A DNA stretch of 64,000 nt from Methylocystis echinoides (GTDB lineage: Bacteria; Pseudomonadota; Alphaproteobacteria; Rhizobiales; Beijerinckiaceae): assembly GCF_040687965.1 (NCBI RefSeq), contig NZ_CP156084.1, positions 882,501 through 946,500 on the forward strand, read 5' to 3'. The notes below the pieces were generated by a model that made no database searches, was not told the origin of the DNA, and saw nothing but the letters and a program-made list of their open reading frames with translations. This document shows positions 52,912-61,348 of this stretch, one piece after another. Both the position numbers and the translations under genes were made by a program. The first letter of the stretch is position 1, and every line of letters starts with the position of its first letter.

Positions 52912-53181
52912 TCAGGACTTCACGCACTCGGCCTTGAATTGCTTTTTCGCCTTGCCCTTCAGGCCCTTCTCCTTGGCCTGCTCGGCGCAGGCCTTTTCCT
53001 TGTCCGCGGGGGACTGCGGCGAGGCCTGACTAGTTGCGGCGGCGGGAGCGGGCGCGGCTTCGGCGGCGGCCTTCGGCGCGACCTCCTCCGGCGGCTTCCA
53101 GACGGTTTCGGCAAATGCGGACGCGCCAGAGAGCGCAACGACGGCGCCCGCCGACAAGATGATCTTGATGCTCTTATACAT
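52912..53181 (-). CDS. Secreted PsiF-repeat-like small protein
   Basis: An 89-residue protein: signal peptide (MYKSIKIILSAGAVVALSGASAFA), an Ala/Pro-rich linker, and one C-terminal repeat ACAEQAKEKGLKGKAKKQF followed by a second cysteine. This fits the PsiF repeat (Cys, helix, Gly, basic, Phe, Cys). PsiF proteins are of unknown function; in E. coli psiF is phosphate-starvation inducible. Confidence 0.72.
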   Translation of the reverse strand: MYKSIKIILSAGAVVALSGASAFAETVWKPPEEVAPKAAAEAAPAPAAATSQASPQSPADKEKACAEQAKEKGLKGKAKKQFKAECVKS

Positions 53182-53328
53182 AACGTCTCTTTTGTTCTTA
53201 GAAGCCGGCCGCACGGCTTCGGACTCTCCCCGGCCGACGTTCGTCGAACGCGGCCAGGGCGGACACTATGACATTTCCAAGACCTTGTCTTGCTGCAGCG
53301 CCCGGGCGGCCAATTGCAAAGCTTTTGC

Positions 53329-53502
53329 CTAACGCCGGCCGTTCTTCCAGAAGTGGAAGGCGAGAACCCCGGCAAGAGCGGACAGAGACAGTCGGATCAA
53401 GACGAGGTTCGGGGCGAAGCCCTTCACAAGATGCGCGATAAAGCCCTTGCCGCTGACCTTGCGCGGCGGTCCGGCGTTGAAATGGGGAGTGAGGATGCTC
53501 AT
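53329..53502 (-). CDS. Small single-helix membrane protein
   Basis: A 57-residue product from ATG 53502: a basic N-terminal half (MSILTPHFNAGPPRKVSGKG) then one helix (about 32-52, LVLIRLSLSALAGVLAFHFW). GGAAA stands 8 nt upstream. I do not recognise it. It diverges from oligopeptidase B. The coding claim rests on start, ribosome site and helix pattern only. Confidence 0.5.
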   Translation of the reverse strand: MSILTPHFNAGPPRKVSGKGFIAHLVKGFAPNLVLIRLSLSALAGVLAFHFWKNGRR

Positions 53503-53606
53503 GGCGGTTTCCACTCGAAAATCCGAGGCCCCGGATGGTAAGGCTAACGACGAAAATCTTGAGAAATGCTTGCGCGCGAGCCGCGCGGGCCTTCTGGGGG
53601 GACGGC

Positions 53607-55733
53607 ATGGCTGAAGCTCTAAAGACTGACGGCGCCGCCTTCGATTTCTCGGCGACGCCCCCTGTGGCGGAGCGGCGCCCGTTTCGGATGACGACGCACG
53701 GGCGCGTGCTCGACGACCCTTACGCCTGGCTCGCCGCCGACAACTGGCGCGAGGTGCTGCGCGATCCAAAGAAACTGCCGGGGGACATCGCCGCGCTCAT
53801 TAAGGCCGAAAACGCCTATTGCGCGCAGGTCGTCGCGCCGCTTCGCCAGTTGCGCAAGACGCTGGTGGCCGAGATGCGCGGCCGCATCAAGGAGGACGAC
53901 GCCGACGTTCCCGACCCCGACGGGCCCTACGCCTATTACGGACGCTTCCGCGAAGGCGCCGAACACCCTATCGCCTGCCGCGCCCCGCGCGACGGCGGCG
54001 CGGAAACGATCCTGCTCGACGGCGAGGCGCTGGCCAAGGGCCATGACTTCTTCGACATTGGCGACGCCGCCCATTCGCCCGATCACGCACAGCTCGCCTG
54101 GAGCGTCGACGACAAGGGCTCCGAGCTCTACGCCATTCGCACCCGCGCGCTCGCCGATGGCCGGGACCGGTCGGACGTCGTGACCGACACCGAGGGCTCG
54201 ATCGTCTGGAGCGCGGATTCGAAAGCCTTCTACTACGTGCGGGTCGACGAGAATCATCGCACCGCGCAGGTCTTTCGGCACCACGTCGGCGCCGACCCCG
54301 CAACCGACCGCCTGATCATCGAGGAGCCGGACGGCGCCTGGTTCGTCGAGCTCGAGGAAAGCCGCTGCCGCCGCTTCGCCATCGTCTCGATCCGCGGCCA
54401 CGACGCCTCGGAATGCTGGCTCGTCGATCTCGCGGACGCGGACGCGCCGCCGCGACTCGTCGCCAGGCGCGAACCCAAATTGCGCTACGACGTCGAGCCG
54501 CACGGCGATGTTCTCTACGTCATGAACAACGCCGAGGGCGCCGACGACTTCCGGATCTCCGTCGCGCCGCTCGCGACGCCCGAGCGCGCTTATTGGCGGG
54601 ACGTCGTCCCCTATCGGGACGGCGCCATGATCGTCGCCTTCACCGTCTACCGCAATTACCTCGTGTGGATGACGCGCGAGAATTCATTGCCGCGCATCAT
54701 GATCCGCGATCTGACAAGCGGCGAGGAGCACGCCATCGCCTTCGAGGAGGAGGCTTACGCGCTCGGCCTCGATCCCGGCCTCGAATTCGACACGGACAGG
54801 CTGCGCTTTACCTATTGCTCGCTGACGACGCCGCAGGAAACCTACGACTACGACATGAAGACGCGCGCCCGCGTGCTGCGCAAGCGTCAGGAAATCCCTT
54901 CGGGACACGATCCGAAGAATTACGTCACGCGACGGCTCTTCGCGCCGGCGGCGGATGGCGAGACGATTCCCGTCACGCTGCTGCATCGCGCGACCTTCAC
55001 GCCCGGGCGCGGCGGCGCGCCGCTGCTGCTCTATGGCTACGGGGCCTATGGCCATGCGCTCAACGCGCGCTTCGACTCAGACGTGCTCTCACTCGTCGAT
55101 CGCGGCTTCGTTTACGCGCTCGCCCATGTGCGCGGCGGAACCGAGAAGGGCTGGCGCTGGTACGAGGACGGCAAGCTCGAACGGAAGCCCCACACATTTT
55201 CCGATTTCATCGCCGTGGCGAAGCATCTCGTGAAAACCGGCTACACGCGCGAAGGCGCGATCGTCGCGCAGGGCGCTTCGGCCGGCGGTCTGCTGATGGG
55301 AGTCGTCGCCAATGAGGCGCCCCAGCTCTTCGCCGGAATCATCGCCGGCGTGCCCTTTGTCGACGTGCTGCACACGATGTTGCGGGACGATCTGCCGCTG
55401 ACGCCGCCGGAATGGCTCGAATGGGGCAATCCCTTGGCGGATGAAGAGGTTTACGACCGTCTCGCCGCTTACTCGCCCTATGACAATATTCGCGCTCAGG
55501 CCTATCCGGCGATCCTGTCGATTGCGGGCGTGACCGATCCTCGCGTGACCTATTGGGAGCCGCTCAAATGGATCGCCAAGCTCCGCGCCGCCATGACGGG
55601 CGGCGGACCGGCGCTCCTGCACACGCACATGGGCGCCGGTCACTCCGGCGCCTCGGGACGGTTCGAGGCGCTGGAGGATGTTGCGCTGGAATACGCCTTC
55701 GCCCTGGCCTGCGCGCCGCGCCTCAGCTGCTAG
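53607..55733 (+). CDS. ptrB: Oligopeptidase B (S9 family)
   Basis: A 708-residue serine oligopeptidase that cleaves short peptides after basic residues. A beta-propeller (about 70-400) precedes the alpha/beta-hydrolase domain. The triad is S558 (GASAGGLL), D644 (GVTDPRV) and H679 (GAGHSG), spaced as in E. coli OpdB. ATG 53607 is chosen with GGGGGGAC upstream; there is no signal peptide, so it is cytoplasmic. The 3' end overlaps the convergent secreted gene by 11 nt. Confidence 0.93.
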   Translation: MAEALKTDGAAFDFSATPPVAERRPFRMTTHGRVLDDPYAWLAADNWREVLRDPKKLPGDIAALIKAENAYCAQVVAPLRQLRKTLVAEMRGRIKEDDADVPDPDGPYAYYGRFREGAEHPIACRAPRDGGAETILLDGEALAKGHDFFDIGDAAHSPDHAQLAWSVDDKGSELYAIRTRALADGRDRSDVVTDTEGSIVWSADSKAFYYVRVDENHRTAQVFRHHVGADPATDRLIIEEPDGAWFVELEESRCRRFAIVSIRGHDASECWLVDLADADAPPRLVARREPKLRYDVEPHGDVLYVMNNAEGADDFRISVAPLATPERAYWRDVVPYRDGAMIVAFTVYRNYLVWMTRENSLPRIMIRDLTSGEEHAIAFEEEAYALGLDPGLEFDTDRLRFTYCSLTTPQETYDYDMKTRARVLRKRQEIPSGHDPKNYVTRRLFAPAADGETIPVTLLHRATFTPGRGGAPLLLYGYGAYGHALNARFDSDVLSLVDRGFVYALAHVRGGTEKGWRWYEDGKLERKPHTFSDFIAVAKHLVKTGYTREGAIVAQGASAGGLLMGVVANEAPQLFAGIIAGVPFVDVLHTMLRDDLPLTPPEWLEWGNPLADEEVYDRLAAYSPYDNIRAQAYPAILSIAGVTDPRVTYWEPLKWIAKLRAAMTGGGPALLHTHMGAGHSGASGRFEALEDVALEYAFALACAPRLSC

Positions 55734-56163
55734 GCTTCTTGCTGCGAATCTCTTCCGGCGGCAGCCATTCCTTGCCGGCCTGAGTTCCCGCCTTGCCTTC
55801 GATGCCGGGCGATCCGGCGGAGGTTCCGCTCGGGCCCGCGAGGCCTGTGGGCGACGCATGCATTTGCGCGGCCGGATTGTCTTTCTGCACCACGGTCGGC
55901 GGATCGACATGCGTCCCCACCGCGGGACCGGACGTCTCGCCGACGGACGGCTGCGTGGTCGATTTGGGGATCACGCCCGACCCCTGCACCGGGGCGTCCT
56001 GCGCCTCGGCCTGGCGAAATTCCGGCGTCGCCTGCGCGCCCTTCGGCATGACCGGCTGGCCGTTTTCAAACGTCGGCGGGTTGGGATCTCCCTGATCCAC
56101 CGCGAGCGCGGGCGCGACGGCGCCCGCCGACAGAAAAGCAGAGATCACGAGAATTTTTTGCAT
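55723..56163 (-). CDS. Secreted Pro/Gly/Ser-rich protein of unknown function
   Basis: A 146-residue protein with signal peptide MQKILVISAFLSAGAVAPALA. The mature part is low complexity (Pro, Gly, Ser, Thr, Gln) with no cysteine and no recognisable fold, so it is probably disordered. It ends EWLPPEEIRSKKPSS. It diverges from metY. Confidence 0.7.
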   Translation of the reverse strand: MQKILVISAFLSAGAVAPALAVDQGDPNPPTFENGQPVMPKGAQATPEFRQAEAQDAPVQGSGVIPKSTTQPSVGETSGPAVGTHVDPPTVVQKDNPAAQMHASPTGLAGPSGTSAGSPGIEGKAGTQAGKEWLPPEEIRSKKPSS

Positions 56164-56302
56164 GGCTCTCGCTCCTGACCCGCCGCGCGCGGCAGGCCGG
56201 ATTGGCCCCCCACGGGCTAGATGGGCGAGGCCGTCGCGCCGGCAAGAAAATATCGCCTCGCGCCCGCTTTTCGTTTACGAAAGCTGCGGCGGGAGGATTG
56301 CC

Positions 56303-57601
56303 ATGGCTGTCGAATCGAAACATGCGGAAACGATTGCGCTGCACGCAGGCTGGCGCGCCGATGAAACGACGGGCGCCGTCGCCGTGCCGATCTTTCAGAC
56401 GACGTCCTATCAGTTCCGCGACACCGAACACGCCGCAAATCTGTTCGCGCTGAAAGAGCTCGGCCACATCTACACGCGCATCGGCAATCCGACGACGGCC
56501 GTGCTGGAGGCGCGCCTCGCGGCGCTCGAGGGCGGCGTTGCGGCGCTGGCGCTGGCCTCGGGACAGGCGGCCTCGGCCTTCGCCCTGCAAAATATCGCGC
56601 GCGTCGGCGACAATGTCGTCTCCTCGACCGATCTTTACGGCGGCACGTGGAATCTCTTCGCCAATACGCTGAGAGACCAGGGCGTCGAGGTCCGCTTCGT
56701 CGATCCCGCCGACCCCGAGAATTTCCGCCGCGCGACGGACGATCGCACGCGCGCCTATTACGCCGAGACGCTGCCCAATCCCAAGCTCACCGTCTTTCCA
56801 ATTGCCGAAGTCGCCGCGATCGGCCGCGACTACGGCGTTCCGCTGATCGTCGACAATACCGCTGCGCCGATCATCGCGCGCCCTCTCGACCACGGCGCGG
56901 CGATCGTCGTCTATTCGACGACGAAATATCTCGGCGGACATGGCACCTCGATCGGCGGCGCGATCATCGACGGCGGCAATTTCGACTGGGAAAAATTCCC
57001 CGCGCGCCAGCCGGCGCTGAATACGCCCGACCCGAGCTATCATGGCGCCGTGTGGGTCGAAGCGGTGAAGCCGCTCGGGCCCGTGGCCTATGTCCTCAAG
57101 GCGCGCGCGACGCTGTTGCGCGATTTGGGCTCGGCGCCCTCGCCCTTCAACGCCTTCCTCACTTTGCAGGGAATCGAGACGGTGACGCTGCGCATGGAGC
57201 GCCACGTGCAAAATGCGCAGAAGGTCGTCGATTTCCTGAGCAAGCGCAGCGAAGTGACCAAAGTCATCCATCCCTCGCAGCAGAGAGGCGAAGCGCGCCG
57301 GCGCGCCGACGCCTATCTCAAGGGCGGCTATGGCGCGCTGATCGGTTTCGAACTGAAAGGCGGGCTCGAAGCCGGCCGCCGCTTCATCGACGCGCTGGAG
57401 ATGTTCTACCATGTCGCCAACATCGGCGACGCGCGCAGCCTCGCCATTCACCCGGCGACAACGACGCATTCGCAACTCGCCGAAGAGGGGCAACTCGCCA
57501 GCGGCGTGACGCCCGGCTATGTGCGCCTCTCGATTGGCCTCGAACATATCGACGACATTCTCGCCGATCTCGAGAAGGGGTTGACGGCGGCGGGGGCTTG
57601 A
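56303..57601 (+). CDS. metY: O-acetylhomoserine sulfhydrylase (Cys/Met metabolism PLP enzyme)
   Basis: A 432-residue PLP enzyme that makes homocysteine from O-acetylhomoserine and sulfide. The PLP lysine is K208 in STTKYLGGHG, and the substrate region YTRIGNPTTAVLE is present. The length and the N-terminal ETIALHAGW favour MetY over cystathionine gamma-synthase (about 380 residues). GGGAGG stands 7 nt before ATG 56303. I looked for a SAM riboswitch upstream and did not see one. Confidence 0.92.
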   Translation: MAVESKHAETIALHAGWRADETTGAVAVPIFQTTSYQFRDTEHAANLFALKELGHIYTRIGNPTTAVLEARLAALEGGVAALALASGQAASAFALQNIARVGDNVVSSTDLYGGTWNLFANTLRDQGVEVRFVDPADPENFRRATDDRTRAYYAETLPNPKLTVFPIAEVAAIGRDYGVPLIVDNTAAPIIARPLDHGAAIVVYSTTKYLGGHGTSIGGAIIDGGNFDWEKFPARQPALNTPDPSYHGAVWVEAVKPLGPVAYVLKARATLLRDLGSAPSPFNAFLTLQGIETVTLRMERHVQNAQKVVDFLSKRSEVTKVIHPSQQRGEARRRADAYLKGGYGALIGFELKGGLEAGRRFIDALEMFYHVANIGDARSLAIHPATTTHSQLAEEGQLASGVTPGYVRLSIGLEHIDDILADLEKGLTAAGA

Positions 57602-57644
57602 GTCCCCAGGTCAGCATGAGGGCTGTTTCATCTGCTTCAATTAG

Positions 57645-57692
57645 GCCTCACCCTGAGGAGCGCGCCTAAGCGCGCGTCTCGAAGGGCGAGGC
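57645..57692. repeat. Palindromic REP-like element
   Basis: GCCTCACCCT and AGGGCGAGGC outer arms surround CCTGAGGAGC, a GCGCGC-CTAA-GCGCGC stem and GCGTCTCGAAGG. Same family as 5205-5250 and 60054-60103. It lies between the convergent metY and cobU genes. Confidence 0.8.
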
Positions 57693-57721
57693 CGCGTCGA
57701 AGCATTGTCGGCGAGGAGCCG

Positions 57722-58255
57722 CTACTTCACCTTCACCGGATAGCCCGCCACCACCAGCGCCACCTGCGCCGAAACGCGCGCGACCTCCTGATGCAGGAGC
57801 CCCGCGGCGTCGCGGAAAGCGCGGGCGAGCGCATTTTCCGGCACGATCGAAAGGCCGACTTCCGGCGACACCACCACGGTGGGCGCACGACGCGCCATCA
57901 GCGCCACGATCAGCGCCGCGCGGTCGGCGGCGAGGTCCGCCCCCGCCAGCATGCGATTGGAGAGCCAGATGCCGAGACAGTCGATGAGCAGGGGCGCCTC
58001 TGCGGACGCCTGCCCAATCGCTCGCGGCAAGTTCTGCGGCGCTTCGGTCGTACGCCAATTGCCGCCGCGCCGCGCCTGATGGGCGTCGATGCGCATGCGC
58101 ATCTCGTCGTCGAAGGCCTCCGCCGTGGCGATGTAAATCCACGGCGCCGGATGCGCCATGATCAGGCCTTCGGCATAGGCGCTTTTCCCCGAGCGCGCGC
58201 CGCCGAGGACGAAGGTCAGGAAGGGATTCGCGCTATCCCCTTCTCTGTCAGACAT
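57722..58255 (-). CDS. cobU: Adenosylcobinamide kinase / adenosylcobinamide-phosphate guanylyltransferase
   Basis: A 177-residue bifunctional enzyme (CobU/CobP) that phosphorylates adenosylcobinamide and adds GMP from GTP in the nucleotide-loop stage of vitamin B12 synthesis. The P-loop GGARSGKS is at 18-25, and LLIDCLGIWLSN and VVSPEVGLSIVPE are typical. Its start overlaps the end of cbiD by 8 nt, so they are coupled. Confidence 0.95.
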   Translation of the reverse strand: MSDREGDSANPFLTFVLGGARSGKSAYAEGLIMAHPAPWIYIATAEAFDDEMRMRIDAHQARRGGNWRTTEAPQNLPRAIGQASAEAPLLIDCLGIWLSNRMLAGADLAADRAALIVALMARRAPTVVVSPEVGLSIVPENALARAFRDAAGLLHQEVARVSAQVALVVAGYPVKVK

Positions 58256-59360
58256 CGCCGGCCCTCCTGAAAGGCGTTTGCGCCAAGAGGGCGCCGTCGC
58301 GGTCGAAGACGATGACGTTCAACGCCATCTCCCCGGAGCCGAGCGCGCGCGCCGCGGTTTTCCACGCCTCGCGCGCGACGGGCGCGGCGAGATCGACCCC
58401 TTCGGCGCGGGCGATGAGCAGCGCGTCGAGCCCGCTATTGGCGTGATGGATGCGCGCGGTCGTCTCCTCATCGGCGCCCGCGCCGCGCGCCGTCTCGGCG
58501 AGGCGCGCGAGATCGAGGCTCGAGCGGCCCGAATGCAGATCGAGACGTCCTTGCGCGAGCTTGGTCATCTTCGCGAAGCCGCCGCCGATCGTCACGCGCG
58601 CGACGGGATGCGTGCGCAGATACTTCAGCAGGCCGCCGACGAAATCCCCCATCTCGATCATCGCCGCCTCGGGCAGGCCATAGAGCGCCTGCACGGCGGC
58701 TTCCGACGTCGAACCCGTCGTTCCGGCGACATGCGTCAACCCGCTGGCGCGCGCGACGTCGACGCCGCGATGAATGCTGTCGATCCAGGCGGCGCAGGAA
58801 AAGGGCGTGACGATTCCCGTCGTGCCGAGGATCGACAGGCCGCCGACGATCCCCAGGCGCCCGTTGAGCGTATGTTTGGCCATTTCTTCGCCGCCGGGAA
58901 CGGAAATCTCGACCTCTGCATCGCCGCCGACCCCGAAATTCTGCGCCGCTTCGGCGATCGTCTCCCGCATCATCTGACGCGGCACGGGATTGATGGCCGG
59001 CTCCCCTGGCGGCACGGGGAGGCCCGGGCGCGTCACCGTGCCCACGCCTTCGCCGGCGAGGAAGGACACGCCCGCCCCCGGCGCCGCCCGCCGCACGGTG
59101 GCCCGCACAAGGGCGCCATGGGTGACGTCGGGATCGTCGCCCGCGTCCTTGACCACGCCCGCGCGCGCGAAATCCGCGGCGCGTGAAAACTCGGCGAGCG
59201 CAAAGGCGACCCGGCGGCCCGAGGGCAACGCGATCTCGACCGGATCGGGCGGCGGCGCGCCCGAAACGAGCGACTCGAAGGCCGCGCGCGTCGCGGCCGT
59301 GGCGCAGGCGCCGGTCGTCCAGCCCCGACGTAACGGGCGATCTTTTGGCGCGTCAGTCAT
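58248..59360 (-). CDS. cbiD: Cobalt-precorrin-5B C1-methyltransferase
   Basis: A 370-residue enzyme that methylates C1 of the corrin ring using SAM. RRGWTTGACATAATRAA at the N-terminus and ILGTTGIVTPFS in the middle identify the family. CbiD belongs to the early-cobalt (anaerobic) route, although it also occurs in genomes of aerobes in place of cobF. It overlaps cobU and is the promoter-proximal gene of the pair. Confidence 0.94.
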   Translation of the reverse strand: MTDAPKDRPLRRGWTTGACATAATRAAFESLVSGAPPPDPVEIALPSGRRVAFALAEFSRAADFARAGVVKDAGDDPDVTHGALVRATVRRAAPGAGVSFLAGEGVGTVTRPGLPVPPGEPAINPVPRQMMRETIAEAAQNFGVGGDAEVEISVPGGEEMAKHTLNGRLGIVGGLSILGTTGIVTPFSCAAWIDSIHRGVDVARASGLTHVAGTTGSTSEAAVQALYGLPEAAMIEMGDFVGGLLKYLRTHPVARVTIGGGFAKMTKLAQGRLDLHSGRSSLDLARLAETARGAGADEETTARIHHANSGLDALLIARAEGVDLAAPVAREAWKTAARALGSGEMALNVIVFDRDGALLAQTPFRRAGDV

Positions 59361-59452
59361 GCGCCATGTTTAGCAAGTCGCCGCGGCCCACGCGACACAG
59401 GGTCGGCGATCCGTTAAAAGGGGCGCCGAATTTCATGTAAAGGAGCTTGGCC

Positions 59453-60010
59453 ATGAATCGCAGCCTGACGTCCTTCTTCGCACTGATGACGTTCGCGACG
59501 GCCGAAGCCGGCGGCGCGCAGGCTTTCGAACTGAAAAGCCCCGACATCGCCGACGGCCAGAGGATCGACATGAAACATGTCTACGACTCCTTCGGCTGCA
59601 CGGGCGCCAACCTCTCCCCGGAACTGACTTGGACCGATCCGCCCGCCGGCACGAAAAGCTTCGCCGTGCTGATGCACGATCCCGACGCGCCGACCGGCGG
59701 CGCCGGCTTCTGGCACTGGCTCGTGGTCGACATCCCGCCGGACGTGCGCGGCCTCAAACAGGGCGCCGGGGACGCCTCGGGCAAGAAATTGCCGCCCGGC
59801 GCGCATCATCTGGAAAACGACTTCGGGGACAGATCCTACGGCGGCCCCTGCCCGCCGCCCGGCAAGCCGCATCGCTATGTCATCACCGTCTATGCGCTGA
59901 AGACCGACAAGATCGGCGACGCAGGCAAGGGCCGCACCGCCATCGCCGGCTTCACGATCAATCAGAACGCGCTCGCCAAGGCCTCGGTCACCGGCCTGTT
60001 CGGTCGGTGA
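59453..60010 (+). CDS. YbhB/YbcL family (PEBP-like) secreted protein
   Basis: A 185-residue phosphatidylethanolamine-binding-protein-like domain with a signal peptide (MNRSLTSFFALMTFATAEAGGAQA). Family motifs are visible: SPELTWTDPPAGTKSFAVLMHDPDAP, the HWLVVDIPP strand and GPCPPPGKPHRY. The ligand or role is unknown. AAAGGAG lies 7 nt before ATG 59453. It diverges from cbiD. Confidence 0.88.
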   Translation: MNRSLTSFFALMTFATAEAGGAQAFELKSPDIADGQRIDMKHVYDSFGCTGANLSPELTWTDPPAGTKSFAVLMHDPDAPTGGAGFWHWLVVDIPPDVRGLKQGAGDASGKKLPPGAHHLENDFGDRSYGGPCPPPGKPHRYVITVYALKTDKIGDAGKGRTAIAGFTINQNALAKASVTGLFGR

Positions 60011-60053
60011 TCTCCGCTCTCCTGACGGCTGCGGGCGGCGTCGCGCACATGAG

Positions 60054-60103
60054 GCCCCTCTTCCTGAGGAGCCTGCGAAGCAGGCGTCTCGAAGGACGGG
60101 GGG
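60054..60103. repeat. Palindromic REP-like element
   Basis: CCTGAGGAGCC, a short CTGCGAAGCAG stem and GCGTCTCGAAGG lie inside outer arms GCCCCTC and its near complement. Same family as the element at 57645. Confidence 0.75.
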
Positions 60104-60123
60104 CCGGGGCCGGCCGCCTTCGC

Positions 60124-60212
60124 GCTTCGAGACGCGCCTGTGGCGCTCCTCATGCTTCGAGACGCGCCTGTGGCGCTCCTCATGCTTCGAGACGCGCCTG
60201 TGGCGCTCCTCA
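60124..60212. repeat. Three tandem 30-base repeats derived from the REP element
   Basis: Units at 60124-60153, 60154-60183 and 60184-60212 are identical except at the last base; each contains GCTTCGAGACGCGCCTGTGG and GCTCCTCA. They are the reverse complement of half of the palindromic REP. The array ends 36 nt before the cbiB start, so it fills most of its upstream region. Confidence 0.92.
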
Positions 60213-60248
60213 GCATGAGGGCTGCGGCGCGTGCGGAGACGTCGCCGA

Positions 60249-61208
60249 ATGAGCTTCGGCGTCGCCGTCGCGGCGCTTGCGATCGAAGCGGTCGCCGGCT
60301 ACCCCGAGCCCCTGTTCAAGCGCATCGGCCATCCGGTCACCTGGATCGGCGCGCTCATCGCCAGGCTCGACCGAAGGCTCAACCGCGCCGCCGATCCTTT
60401 CCCGATGCGCCGCGGCAAGGGCGTGGCGGCGCTGCTGCTGATCGTCGCGGCCCCGCTCGCCGCCGGGGAGGTCATCGAGCGCCTCTTGGGCGCCGCGCCT
60501 TACGGCGCGCTTCTCACCGCCCTCCTCGCCTCCGCCCTGCTCGCCCAGAGAAGCCTTTACGACCATGTCGCGGCGGTGGCGCGGGAGCTTGCCGACGGGT
60601 TGGACGCAGGGCGGCGGGAAGTCGCCAAAATCGTTGGCCGCGACGTCGCCGAGTTGGACGAGGCCGGCGTCGCCCGCGCGGCGATCGAGAGTCTCGCCGA
60701 GAATTTCTCGGACGGCGTCGTCGCCCCGGCGCTGTTTCTCGCCCTCTTCGGCCTGCCGGGCGCGCTGGTCTACAAAGCGGTCAACACCGCCGACAGCATG
60801 ATCGGCCATAAATCCGAGCGCTATCTCGCCTTCGGCTGGGCGGCGGCGCGCTGTGACGACCTTTTCAACCTCGTTCCCGCGCGCATTGCGGCCGGGCTGA
60901 TCGCCGCTGCGGCCGCAGCGACGCCGGGCGCTTCGGGGCGGCGCGCCTTCGCCGCCGCCCGCGCCGACGCCGCCAAACACGCTTCGCCCAACGCCGGCTG
61001 GCCCGAGGCCGCCATGGCCGGGGCGCTCGGCCTCGCGCTCGGCGGCCCGCGCGCCTATCGCGGCGCGACAGTGGACGGCGCCGTGCTCGGCGAAGGGCTC
61101 CGGGCGGCGACCACAGCCGATATTTTTCGCGCGTTGACGATTTACAAACTATCGGCCGCCGTGTTTTGGCTTATCCTGCTCGTCGGGGTCGCCGCGGGCG
61201 TTAAATAG
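60249..61208 (+). CDS. cobD: Adenosylcobinamide-phosphate synthase CbiB/CobD
   Basis: A 319-residue membrane protein (about five helices) that attaches aminopropanol to adenosylcobyric acid in B12 synthesis. Conserved segments include GYPEPLFKRIGHPVTWIGAL, ESLAENFSDGVVAPALF, YKAVNTADSMIGHK and HASPNAGWPEAAMAGAL. ATG 60249 has GGAGACG upstream. It is in the same pathway as cobU and cbiD but lies on the opposite strand behind the repeats. Confidence 0.95.
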   Translation: MSFGVAVAALAIEAVAGYPEPLFKRIGHPVTWIGALIARLDRRLNRAADPFPMRRGKGVAALLLIVAAPLAAGEVIERLLGAAPYGALLTALLASALLAQRSLYDHVAAVARELADGLDAGRREVAKIVGRDVAELDEAGVARAAIESLAENFSDGVVAPALFLALFGLPGALVYKAVNTADSMIGHKSERYLAFGWAAARCDDLFNLVPARIAAGLIAAAAAATPGASGRRAFAAARADAAKHASPNAGWPEAAMAGALGLALGGPRAYRGATVDGAVLGEGLRAATTADIFRALTIYKLSAAVFWLILLVGVAAGVK

Positions 61209-61305
61209 TTTGTTTTTCAGGCGGCCGAACTCGACTTACATTATGTGCGGGGTCAGGGCGCGCGCGTCAGCCTTTCCTTTCCGCAACAAGTTGGCTATAA
61301 GAGTT

Positions 61306-61320
61306 TTGTGCAGTGCAACA
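61306..61320 (+). promoter_or_regulatory. Possible TGCA-type operator upstream of phaZ
   Basis: TTGTGCAGTGCAACA contains the short palindrome TGCA-G-TGCA, 29 nt before the phaZ start, and follows a CTATAA -10-like hexamer at 61295-61300. PhaR, the PHB regulator of alphaproteobacteria, binds TGC-rich sites, so it is a candidate. The exact PhaR consensus cannot be checked here. Confidence 0.3.
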
Positions 61321-61348
61321 TGGATAGGAGTGGCGGAGAGCTCTGAAT

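Noticed and set aside
56164-56302. Possible SAM riboswitch upstream of metY.
   Set aside because: I searched for the SAM-II core pattern by eye and found neither its conserved A-rich segments nor the pseudoknot arms.
59361-59452. Possible cobalamin riboswitch upstream of cbiD.
   Set aside because: The region is too short and lacks the B12-box GCCACTG-like sequence on either strand.
60124-60212. Three identical 30-base repeats, as in a CRISPR array.
   Set aside because: The copies are directly adjacent with no spacers, and the unit is half of a dispersed REP palindrome; there are no cas genes.
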